From Ignavibacteriales bacterium (GTDB taxonomy: Bacteria > Bacteroidota > Ignavibacteria > UBA10030): a stretch of 43,952 nucleotides of DNA. Within the stretch, counting starts at the first letter, position 1, and every line of letters begins with the position of its first letter. The notes beneath the pieces are model-generated. The model had not been told where the DNA came from. It worked only from the letters and a program-made list of their open reading frames with translations, and did no database searches. This document shows, one piece after another, positions 8,770-16,257 of the stretch. The stretch lies in the NCBI GenBank assembly GCA_016194505.1, contig JACQBK010000048.1, positions 1 to 43,952 of the forward strand, written 5' to 3'. The translations under genes and the position numbers were made by a program.

Positions 8770-9432
8770 CTACAAATTTTCATCCAGAGGTTTTGAATCC
8801 AGTATTTTGGCTGGGATTCTTACTGTTTGCACTTTTGAAGCAGGCTTGAGGAAAGAATAAACCGACCATGCGATACCTGCAACAATTGACCCGACACAAA
8901 TAACAGCACCCAAATAATACATACTATCGGCAACGGTTTCTGCCGAATCCATCATATCCCACATTCGAAAAAGATTATACCAATCGTGACCTGATTTATG
9001 TCCGCCTAAAAGCGGCAGCCTTCTCAACGGCGCATCCCGCATGTAAAGGCTTACATCGAGCATATTTTCTCCCACCCAAAAAAGGGCAAACGGCGCCATC
9101 TGGGAACGCTGCCTCAACGCAATAAGGAATGAAAGCAATGGGAACACTATCTGCCAAAACGAGCCACCAAGAATATGGAGCATTCTTCCGAAAAAGAAAA
9201 ACAGCATGTGACCGCCTTCGTGAATAAAAAGGAAAATCCCATTGCGGACAAGTCTTAACAACAGGGGCCAGGGGGTCATAAACCATCTTACTTCGGAAAA
9301 CGTCTCGATGGCTTGAAAGAAAATAACAGTAAGAAATATATACACGCTAAGCTTTAACGCTATCGGCGTGTAGCGCTCAATCGGTTCGAGCGGCGGTTGG
9401 ACGACTTCAGGCGGTAGCTTGGGCGACATCAT
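8770..9432 (-). CDS. Membrane protein with HEGGH zinc-protease-like motif
   Basis: The 220-residue protein has about five hydrophobic helices (near 26-42, 57-74, 86-104, 112-122 and 168-192). HEGGH at 71-75 lies inside a hydrophobic helix (IFLFIHEGGHMLFFFF), as in intramembrane metalloproteases of the M50/site-2 type. ENMLD at 122-126 in a later segment and GHKSGHDW at 144-151 could supply further ligands. The standard NPDG motif of M50 is not visible, so it is a distant relative or a convergent family. Its start is the ATGATG at 9430-9432. It follows a small membrane protein gene by 21 bp. Protease activity is inference. Confidence 0.55.
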   Translation of the reverse strand: MMSPKLPPEVVQPPLEPIERYTPIALKLSVYIFLTVIFFQAIETFSEVRWFMTPWPLLLRLVRNGIFLFIHEGGHMLFFFFGRMLHILGGSFWQIVFPLLSFLIALRQRSQMAPFALFWVGENMLDVSLYMRDAPLRRLPLLGGHKSGHDWYNLFRMWDMMDSAETVADSMYYLGAVICVGSIVAGIAWSVYSFLKPASKVQTVRIPAKILDSKPLDENL

Positions 9433-9453
9433 AAGCTGGAGTGCTATTTCTCA

Positions 9454-9867
9454 TCACAATAACATTGCTACAACGAGGGCGGCAGTCAACACTTTAAGGG
9501 CCGAGTTAACACAAATTCCTAACGAAGTCATCGGGTGCCAGTTGGTTGATGTGCCGGTAGAAAGTATCACCGGTAATGTAAAAACCGTCCAGCATATAAT
9601 GCCGATACCGAGGGAAGATAAAATTCCAATATGACCAGGAGTCAACGAGGGTTGAGCTATGATCATAGAGTAGAACCACGTCATTGCAATACCAAAATAT
9701 AGTGAAACCAAAATTCTGGCAACATTATCTTTTGTATCCCCTTTTCGCCACGCATCGGGCGTTAGTGCCTGATATTTGCGGAAAAGCAATCCCATAACCA
9801 ACCAATCCCAAACTATGCTCGCGCTCCCGATGATAAAACCTGCTAAAAGGATTTTTAGACTTATCAT
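9454..9867 (-). CDS. Small integral membrane protein, unknown function
   Basis: The product has 137 residues with four hydrophobic segments (about 4-28, 49-68, 80-101 and 117-136) and short charged loops, such as AWRKGDTKDN. An AAGG ribosome site lies just ahead of the ATG at 9867. The topology resembles small four-helix families such as DUF1761, but I do not recognise a decisive motif. It precedes the HEGGH membrane protein in the same orientation, so the two may be made together. Confidence 0.5.
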   Translation of the reverse strand: MISLKILLAGFIIGSASIVWDWLVMGLLFRKYQALTPDAWRKGDTKDNVARILVSLYFGIAMTWFYSMIIAQPSLTPGHIGILSSLGIGIICWTVFTLPVILSTGTSTNWHPMTSLGICVNSALKVLTAALVVAMLL

Positions 9868-10027
9868 ACTTGACCTTTATGTAATTTAGAGAACAATGAT
9901 GGGCAATGGTAAGAAGTATTTCGGTGTTTGTCAATCGAATTGCTCACAGAGGTAAGTCACATAAAATAGACTATAAAGGAACCTTCCGTTCCGACCCATC
10001 CTCCGTTAATTGAAATATTTCGGGACA

Positions 10028-12199
10028 TTAGCTTCTCCAGAGATACGACATTTTGAAAAATATGCCGCGATACGTTTCAAGATATGAGTCGGAAGGGACG
10101 TATGCAGTTTGATCCCACGCCGTGCGCTGGAAAAGAGAGCCGTAACCGAGATGCACAACCGTTCCGGGAATGTAAGTAAAGGACGCTAAAAAATCATCCG
10201 TGATAGTTTTCCGATAACCGTTGTATTCCGTTATAGCACGAATAAACCAGTAACGATTTACTTGATATGTGAGCCGGAACCTGCCAATGGGATAATCATA
10301 GACGCGCGAATCGTCTGATGTGCGGAAAAGATTTGCATAGATTACGCTTACCGTAAGATCAAAATGCTCCCATGGTTGGATATTTAGATTAGTGGTAATA
10401 ACAGTGCTCTTTCCCTGCTCAGGCGAAGCAGAATAAATGACCGCGTTATCAAAACGATATGTCACAGTGAAATTAACCTCTTTGGAAAACTGGCCGCCAC
10501 CATTAAGCTGAACGCCGCTCGCCAAAAATCGCTGACCCCCAAACACCTCCGTCGAATAGTTATAACGGGCACTGGCGGACAAGCTCCCAAGGATAACGGC
10601 GGAAAGCGTAACACGGTTGCTCGTTTCCCATAATCCGCTTGGATCATCGCGCAGCGTTGAACCAAACATAGCTAGATCAATGCGGTTAATGAAGCGAGAC
10701 GATGGATAAAATTTGGGAATGAAATAGGCGTCAAAAGAAAGAAGTCCCGTTCGAGTAAGATATCCTGCGTCAAGTTGAAAATCTTCCGACACTTTATTTC
10801 CTTGTACTCCCCAGTCCATATCGCGGGAATTGTGCCGATATATTATTGACATTGCAAGGCCTTTGTTCGCATTTGTCGAGTCGGTTGAGCGCGATGACGA
10901 GCCAAGGAAGTGATACTCCAAAGTGCCGCCGGCTGTTACCCGTTGCACCCCATCAACGCCTCCGACACGATTGAATGTCGTTCCCCACTCACGACCCATA
11001 TAAACACCACCGATGTAGCTATCTCCATTCAATGCCTGTTTGTAGCGAAAAATCGGGAACACTGCTCTCTTTCCGTAATCCGTAGCACGGCCGTCCGTCA
11101 AATCATCAATGGCAACGATTGAAGCCAGAGAACCATCGCGGCTCACTTTTCCGCTGAGCTTAAGACCGACAAGCGGATGAACAATGGTGCGAGTGTACAC
11201 GCCATACAGGATGCCCTGTTGCCGTCCCTGATCAACACCGCCGAGCGTAAGAATATCCGTCCCTTCAAGAAAAAACGGGCGTTTCTCGGAAAAAAATAGA
11301 TTCGACCGTAAGTTGATATCCACTTGACCGGCATCTGCTTCCACCTGGCTAAAATCCGGATTGTATGTTCCATCAAGAATCAGTTGAGGAGTAATACCGT
11401 ATTTGGCAGTAAAGCTCGTCTCTCCCTGATTTTTAAACTGCGTAAGCTCCCCTTGGTCGTGATGGTACCGATTACTATAGGTAAACGCCGGCAACAACTC
11501 CCAAAATGCGTAATGCTTCAATCCTGTATATTCTAAAGGCTGCATCTGTGTAAGAAACTGATACCCTTTCTGTGGATCAAGAGATGGGTACGAGACGTGT
11601 TCTAAACGCCGCCCTATCTGCCGTTCAAAAAAAATCGACATGAACGTAGGATCAGCATCCGAGTAGCGAATACTTTTCAGCGGAATACTTACTTCCACCG
11701 TATATCCCTGCTCATCAATCTGCCCTGCGCTGTACCAGACAAAATCAACGCTAAAATCTTCCGATGTATTTGTCCCGCGGCTATCCATTTGAATTCCATG
11801 CGGATTCGCATAAAACGCAAACAGCGCTTGTTGATCATTAAACGTATCTATGTTTAAGCAAATCCAATCATCTCTCCGAATGTTGTCCCTTTGACCAATC
11901 GTAGCTTTAATTGCGCTGGGATCGGGATCGAAACACCGGAAGGCAAAATATAAATTCTCGTCATCATAAGCCGCATAAGCAACTGTGGACTCCGGTATGA
12001 CCTTTCCAAAATCGGGTATAAATGTTTTGAAATTCGTTACCGACAGCGCTTTTGACCAAACCGGATCATCAAGCTTACCGTCAATATTGGGCGGCACAAG
12101 TGTTCGCACCGGCTTTAGTGATTCACCAGTCTGCGGTCTACAAATAGCAAATGTATAGACAACTGCCAAAAGCGAAATCAAACAAACAAAACGGTACAT
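10028..12199 (-). CDS. CBM9-like plus DUF5916 outer-membrane barrel protein
   Basis: The 723-residue protein has an N-terminal export signal (1-20). Residues about 30-215 form a family-9 carbohydrate-binding-like sandwich: PPNIDGKLDDPVW opening, YDDENLYFAFRCFD and VEVSIPLKSIRYS. The rest is the DUF5916 region, with SQVEADAGQVDINLR and SEKRPFFLEGTDI, ending in alternating hydrophobic strands and a final FFKMSYLWRS expected for an outer-membrane beta-barrel. Such proteins are common in Bacteroidota and Gemmatimonadota, with unknown substrate. It follows the M61 peptidase gene by 54 bp in the same direction. Confidence 0.8.
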   Translation of the reverse strand: MYRFVCLISLLAVVYTFAICRPQTGESLKPVRTLVPPNIDGKLDDPVWSKALSVTNFKTFIPDFGKVIPESTVAYAAYDDENLYFAFRCFDPDPSAIKATIGQRDNIRRDDWICLNIDTFNDQQALFAFYANPHGIQMDSRGTNTSEDFSVDFVWYSAGQIDEQGYTVEVSIPLKSIRYSDADPTFMSIFFERQIGRRLEHVSYPSLDPQKGYQFLTQMQPLEYTGLKHYAFWELLPAFTYSNRYHHDQGELTQFKNQGETSFTAKYGITPQLILDGTYNPDFSQVEADAGQVDINLRSNLFFSEKRPFFLEGTDILTLGGVDQGRQQGILYGVYTRTIVHPLVGLKLSGKVSRDGSLASIVAIDDLTDGRATDYGKRAVFPIFRYKQALNGDSYIGGVYMGREWGTTFNRVGGVDGVQRVTAGGTLEYHFLGSSSRSTDSTNANKGLAMSIIYRHNSRDMDWGVQGNKVSEDFQLDAGYLTRTGLLSFDAYFIPKFYPSSRFINRIDLAMFGSTLRDDPSGLWETSNRVTLSAVILGSLSASARYNYSTEVFGGQRFLASGVQLNGGGQFSKEVNFTVTYRFDNAVIYSASPEQGKSTVITTNLNIQPWEHFDLTVSVIYANLFRTSDDSRVYDYPIGRFRLTYQVNRYWFIRAITEYNGYRKTITDDFLASFTYIPGTVVHLGYGSLFQRTAWDQTAYVPSDSYLETYRGIFFKMSYLWRS

Positions 12200-12253
12200 G
12201 GCATCCTTTCTTGATAAATGACGAATTGGAACTCGAACATAACTCCTTTAATG

Positions 12254-14191
12254 CTATTTTGGTTGAACGATTTGAAGCGCTTCGCCATCGAATGAGCAAA
12301 ATTCCATTGTAAATGCGTATGGCCTCTTACACTTACCACACCATTTATTCAATACCGGAAGCTGACCTTCAGCTTTGCTCTTAAGCCACTGTTCCCGGAA
12401 TGCGATTATTTCTTTCGACAGGGGACGCGGGATTTGCTCGACTGGAACTATTCCAAGCTCACGTGCCTCCTCGAAAGTAATTGATGCTGTTCGCGTCACA
12501 CCGCGTTGTTCAAACTCGATCGGCACGGTATCTCCCGGCTTATGTCTCTGCACCAGCGAATCGAGATCTTTCGCGCTTGTAAGAGGAACAGAATCAATCT
12601 TAATAATGCGATCACCTCGATCAAGACCCGCTTTGTATAGTGGACTTCCTACAATCGTCCCATAGTTGATTATTGCTTTTCCCCCATCATACGTTATCCC
12701 TGCAAACCCAAGAGAGGCTTTATTGGGTTTTTCCTTTCGGAGCGTTAAACCGGCAGAAGAAAGCAATTTTTCGTAATCAACAATCTCATGTCCATTAATG
12801 TAGCGGCGGAAAAAATCATCTGCGAACGCTTGGTCTTTGGTAACCGTTCCAAGAATGAGCCGAAGGTCTTCAACCGTATAAGGCTTTTCAGTTTTACCAT
12901 GAAGCTCCCAAATTTTCTGCATAAAATTATCGAGCGTGATGCCTGAAAATTTTGAGCGCAACGTCAAATCCAACCCGAGAGCGATGACCTCACCATAAGC
13001 ATAGTAGGAAATAAATGTATTCGAGCGATTGTTGCGGTCAATGGCAACGGCAGCATCTGCAAACGGAGCCTGTTGGCTCATCTCTATCGGTGTAAAGAAT
13101 GAGCGACCCGGTGAATTCATTACATAATTAACTGCACCCGCAATTGCCTTCACATAACGGTCAAGGCTAACAATACCGGCACGCACAAGCGCCAACTCAC
13201 CATAATAACTTGTAAAGCCTTCAGCAAGCCACAACTCTCCCGACATATTCGCCTCTTCAAAATTGAACGGCTCAAGCGACTTGGGGCGCATGCGCTCAAC
13301 ATTCCACGAATGAAAGAACTCGTGTGATAGCGTTCCCGCTAATCCAATCGCATTTCCTTTGAGCGATTGAGTTGAAGAGATGAATGTTGAATTCCTATGC
13401 TCCATCCCGTCTCCCTGCGCGTACGGAAGGTAATCCGCGATGAAAACATACTGACCATAATCATATTTCGGCAATTCTCCGAAAAAAGCCTTCTCTTCAA
13501 GCACGATCGCCTTTGCCACTGCAGCGTAGGCGCTGGCATAGTCTTCACTTCCATCATGATGAAGGGCTAATTTGAAAGTATATGTTTTATCACCCGAGTG
13601 AACCTCCCACGAACGAATCGTATGCGCGCTTAACTCCGTGGGACAATCCATAAAATATTGCAGATTCGGCGCAGTGAACGTGGTTGAGTCACTGGTTGGT
13701 GCAAGTTGCGTTGCAATTTTCCAATTGCTTCCTTTGGGAAGGTTGAATTTTACTGTCATCGGCGATCCATCAAGACCCCTTGCCCACATAAACGTTGCTG
13801 GAATATTTAAGTGCGCATGCGTCGGATCAATGCCGGCGTACGTCCCATCCGGATAATCACCAAAAAGTGTATAAGAAACCGAGACAGTCCCATCATGGTT
13901 TACTATATCCCATTGATAAGGGTTGGGACGGGAAATTATAAGCTGTTTCCCCTTACTGTCAAACGCTTTCACGTTATACACATTCTTTGCAAATTCGTGA
14001 ACGGCATACCGGCCGGGAGAAGACCTGCTCATGCGCACCTCTAAAGGCTTCGATGGCACACTGATAAATTTTGCTGTGATCTCCGCTTCATGGTGAACTG
14101 CATTCGGAAACGAAACTTCATACTCCACTCGTTGCGCCATAGCAACAACGCAACACAGTATCCAACAACCCACAGCTATAAAAATTCTCAT
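12254..14191 (-). CDS. M61-family peptidase with PDZ domain and CxxC tail
   Basis: This 645-residue exported protein (signal peptide 1-20) has an N-terminal beta domain to about 200, then the zinc-protease domain: HEFFH at 290-294 with Glu324 in ELWLAEG as third ligand, the hallmark of M61 glycyl-aminopeptidase-like enzymes. A PDZ domain covers about 495-580 (AGLDRGDRIIKIDSVPL). Unusually, the C terminus carries a small possible zinc site with Cys618, Cys621 and Cys632 followed by Asp635. An AAGGAG ribosome site precedes the ATG. It probably acts in the periplasm, cutting short peptides with N-terminal small residues. Confidence 0.85.
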   Translation of the reverse strand: MRIFIAVGCWILCCVVAMAQRVEYEVSFPNAVHHEAEITAKFISVPSKPLEVRMSRSSPGRYAVHEFAKNVYNVKAFDSKGKQLIISRPNPYQWDIVNHDGTVSVSYTLFGDYPDGTYAGIDPTHAHLNIPATFMWARGLDGSPMTVKFNLPKGSNWKIATQLAPTSDSTTFTAPNLQYFMDCPTELSAHTIRSWEVHSGDKTYTFKLALHHDGSEDYASAYAAVAKAIVLEEKAFFGELPKYDYGQYVFIADYLPYAQGDGMEHRNSTFISSTQSLKGNAIGLAGTLSHEFFHSWNVERMRPKSLEPFNFEEANMSGELWLAEGFTSYYGELALVRAGIVSLDRYVKAIAGAVNYVMNSPGRSFFTPIEMSQQAPFADAAVAIDRNNRSNTFISYYAYGEVIALGLDLTLRSKFSGITLDNFMQKIWELHGKTEKPYTVEDLRLILGTVTKDQAFADDFFRRYINGHEIVDYEKLLSSAGLTLRKEKPNKASLGFAGITYDGGKAIINYGTIVGSPLYKAGLDRGDRIIKIDSVPLTSAKDLDSLVQRHKPGDTVPIEFEQRGVTRTASITFEEARELGIVPVEQIPRPLSKEIIAFREQWLKSKAEGQLPVLNKWCGKCKRPYAFTMEFCSFDGEALQIVQPK

Positions 14192-14433
14192 AAATAGCGT
14201 CTCCTTCTATTTTTTTTGTGAAATTACTTTCGCGGAAGTTTTTCATCTCTCATTGCCGCGTTGTAAGCAAACGCCGCCATAACCATGAAAATTATGATAT
14301 ACAGCTTTTATGTGTAAATCAAACCTTTTTAATAATTATTAAACGATAGCAGGAAAAAGAAGTTACAGCAACCCATTAATATTTATTAAACGTAGGTAAT
14401 GATATTCGGTTAAACAAGTTTTGGGATTAAATC
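14192..14433. other. Intergenic region upstream of the M61 gene
   Basis: This AT-rich stretch precedes the minus-strand M61 gene and ends where a small plus-strand reading frame begins. It must hold the M61 promoter, but I see no convincing promoter pair or operator, and no repeats. Confidence 0.4.
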
Positions 14434-14580
14434 GTGCCTAAAAAGGACTTAACAGTCAAAAAATGGGGGCTATATATAGTGTGTAAGCGAGTCTACCATG
14501 GAATTTGGCACACGGTCAATGAAAGCAAAGCGTGGAAATGGGATTTGAAAGGCTCAAAAACCTTTCATAAAAAAACCTGA
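14434..14580 (+). CDS. Possible small tryptophan-rich basic protein
   Basis: A GTG-started frame encodes 48 residues with four tryptophans and many lysines (VKKWGLYIVCK, GIWHTVN, KAWKWDLKG) and stops inside the left arm of an intrinsic terminator. The terminator placement at the end of the frame supports a transcript here. No good ribosome site is present and I recognise no family, so it may equally be chance. Confidence 0.22.
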   Translation: MPKKDLTVKKWGLYIVCKRVYHGIWHTVNESKAWKWDLKGSKTFHKKT

Positions 14581-14607
14581 CTACATAGTTTGTAGCCAGG
14601 CTTTTTT
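14576..14607. terminator. Bidirectional intrinsic terminator
   Basis: Stem arms at 14576-14585 and 14591-14600 enclose a 5-nt loop. On the minus strand all ten pairs form, with one G-U; on the plus strand one pair is a mismatch. T-runs follow on both sides, so it can stop the symporter remnant transcript and any plus-strand transcript. Confidence 0.75.
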
Positions 14608-14635
14608 ATGCTGGAAAAAATCTCAGCCCCTGCTA

Positions 14636-14833
14636 TCAGCCTGTAAAGTATATATATGCCCCAAGGATGAGAATCATCACAACAATGGATAGCAAGACAT
14701 CGGTCACGTTCCAGCTTGCTCTCGAAACTTTTTTATCTTCCTCGGTTTTCGTCGCGTACGTAAGTTCGCTGATCTTGTCGTATGCCGGAGCTTCCGAGGC
14801 ATAGCTCACAGCAATCATAACGATAGCTGATAC
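14636..14833 (-). pseudogene. C-terminal remnant of a sodium/solute symporter (SSS family)
   Basis: Translation of this frame gives about 65 residues: a hydrophobic start (VSAIVMIAVSYASEAP), then YDKISELTYATKTEEDKKVSRASWN, then a membrane helix ending GAYIYFTG. That order, a helix then a K-I-x-x-L-T-x-x-T linker, an arginine/serine/tryptophan motif and a last helix, is what SSS transporters show at their extreme C terminus. Nothing upstream in any minus frame continues the transporter; the frame there opens into unrelated residues (HVSHVHAVE). The proper terminator is still present just downstream. I read it as the 3' stub of a deleted transporter gene. Confidence 0.6.
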
Positions 14834-15021
14834 AAATCGCGTTGATTCTACTGCGTGCACGTGAGACACATGTATTTGTATGATAAGCAAATATGCGTGA
14901 ACGTACACACAAGAGCAAGTATTTTTTTGATAAATGCTTTATTAGGGACGGAAGATGTTTACCTCGAAATCCATACGGCGCAAACGCCTTTGGGTAAGGC
15001 GACGAGAAAGGACTTCTCTTA

Positions 15022-15054
15022 AAAACAAAAAAGTGTCAGCAATGGCTAACACTT
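15022..15054 (-). terminator. Intrinsic terminator of tRNA-Phe
   Basis: On the minus strand a 10-bp stem (arms 15045-15054 and 15031-15040, one G-U pair, CAUU loop) is followed by TTTTTTGTTTTT. It lies about 20 bp past the tRNA 3' end. Confidence 0.8.
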
Positions 15055-15072
15055 GGGGGAGGTAAAAAGGAG

Positions 15073-15145
15073 TGGACAGGGCCAGAATCGAACTGGCGAC
15101 ACACGGCTTTTCAGGCCGTTGCTCTACCGACTGAGCTACCTGTCC
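15073..15145 (-). tRNA. tRNA-Phe (GAA)
   Basis: A full cloverleaf reads on the minus strand: acceptor GGACAGG/CCTGTCC, D-arm TAGCTCAGTCGGTAGAGC, anticodon loop CTGAAAA with GAA at 15110-15112, T-loop GTTCGATTC, and discriminator A. The 3' CCA is not encoded. The first bases of the gene and its 5' flank occur again at 15230-15251. Confidence 0.95.
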
Positions 15146-15251
15146 AACAAAACTGTATTTGAAAACAATATGCTAAATAACACGCTGTGGTAGTTTCTTG
15201 ACAACTTGTCCCGCCGTTGTTGGGCGGGAAGCTACCTGTCCAACAAAACTG
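15134..15251. repeat. Direct repeat of tRNA-Phe 5' end flanking a palindrome
   Basis: A perfect 22-bp direct repeat occupies 15134-15155 and 15230-15251. The first copy contains the first 12 bases of tRNA-Phe plus 10 bp of its 5' flank; the second copy has no tRNA body attached. The palindrome tcccgcc / ggcggga (15209-15230) abuts the second copy. The spacing between copies is 96 bp. Confidence 0.85.
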
Positions 15252-15337
15252 AGAAAGAACAAAAACGGTGCGGATATGTTTCCCGCACCATTGTAAATGT
15301 ATCAAAGTTTTGCCCGAAAGTCAACACGAGCGATAAT

Positions 15338-16183
15338 TCACTCCAGCTCCCTCGCATTTTTCTGTCCGATATAACTTACGGTCTCTTCACCGCCGTCAAC
15401 TCCGATAACATTACCCGCAAGAAAATCCGCATACTCATGAGTAAACAGCACTATTGACTTGGCAATATCTTCGGGCGTTGTAATGCGCATCATTGGATTT
15501 TTTGCTTTTGCTATCTGCAACATTCTATCGGCCCCGGGAATTTTTTGTTGCGCGGGCGTGCGTGTCGCTCCAGCCATGACGGAATTTGCAGTGATGCCAA
15601 ACTCACCCAATTCCATATTTAACTGACGAATGTGCGATTCAAGTGTCGCTTTGGCGGCGGAGACAGCGCCGTAGTGCGGAATTTGCGTGCGCCCTCCTGA
15701 GCTTGTCATTGCGTAGATTCGCGATCCCTTCTTCAGTAATCCGGTTGAGTATGCACTCTGCACCCAATAGACCAGTGAATTTGCCATCACATCTAACGTC
15801 ATTTCCATTTGCGCTTGCGTTACCATGTCCGCAGGATTTTCTGCGATGTACGGTTTAAGCGTTCCGAACGCCAACGAATGCATCAACACGCGAACGGAGG
15901 AGCCTTCTTGTTGTCCAAATTCCTTTTTAAGCGTATCAAGGACTTCTTTTCGGTTATTTGCGTCAGCAGCATTAACATTAAAAAAGATAGACTTTACATT
16001 GGTCTTGGCAATTTCTTTTTTGACATGTTCAACCAAATGCATTGTTGTTGATCTGTCAAAATGTACACCACAGATATTCATGCCATGGCGAGCAAGCTCT
16101 ATGGCAGTCGCGCCGCCAAATCCGCTTGATGCGCCAAGGATTAAAGCCCAATCAGTTGATTTAAAGCGTAAGTCCGTATTCAC
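15338..16183 (-). CDS. Enoyl-ACP reductase, FabI/FabL-like SDR
   Basis: The 281-residue protein has a cofactor site LILGASSGFGGA, the HSLAFG segment (102-107) typical of FabI-type enoyl reductases, and Tyr171 with Lys178 in YGAVSAAK. The six-residue spacing between Tyr and Lys is the enoyl-reductase pattern, not the three-residue spacing of classical SDRs; the YxxVxxxK form recalls FabL. GNVIGVDGGEE closes the fold. The start is GTG at 16183 with AGGGAG ahead. It should reduce trans-2-enoyl-ACP in the last step of fatty-acid elongation. It is a single-gene unit between tRNA-Phe and glmS. Confidence 0.72.
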   Translation of the reverse strand: MNTDLRFKSTDWALILGASSGFGGATAIELARHGMNICGVHFDRSTTMHLVEHVKKEIAKTNVKSIFFNVNAADANNRKEVLDTLKKEFGQQEGSSVRVLMHSLAFGTLKPYIAENPADMVTQAQMEMTLDVMANSLVYWVQSAYSTGLLKKGSRIYAMTSSGGRTQIPHYGAVSAAKATLESHIRQLNMELGEFGITANSVMAGATRTPAQQKIPGADRMLQIAKAKNPMMRITTPEDIAKSIVLFTHEYADFLAGNVIGVDGGEETVSYIGQKNARELE

Positions 16184-16257
16184 TAAAGCTCCCTTTTCTA
16201 ATATTCAAAGATAAATGTCATGCAAGATAGCAAGTTTTGGTTGAAAATCAAGAAAAG

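Noticed and set aside
14636-14908. A complete 90-residue protein from the ATG at 14908
   Set aside because: The first 25 residues have no link to the transporter-like remainder, and no ribosome site precedes the ATG; a decayed remnant explains it better.
15111-15305. Minus-strand frame over tRNA-Phe and its repeat
   Set aside because: It runs through the tRNA and the palindrome and has no recognisable domain.
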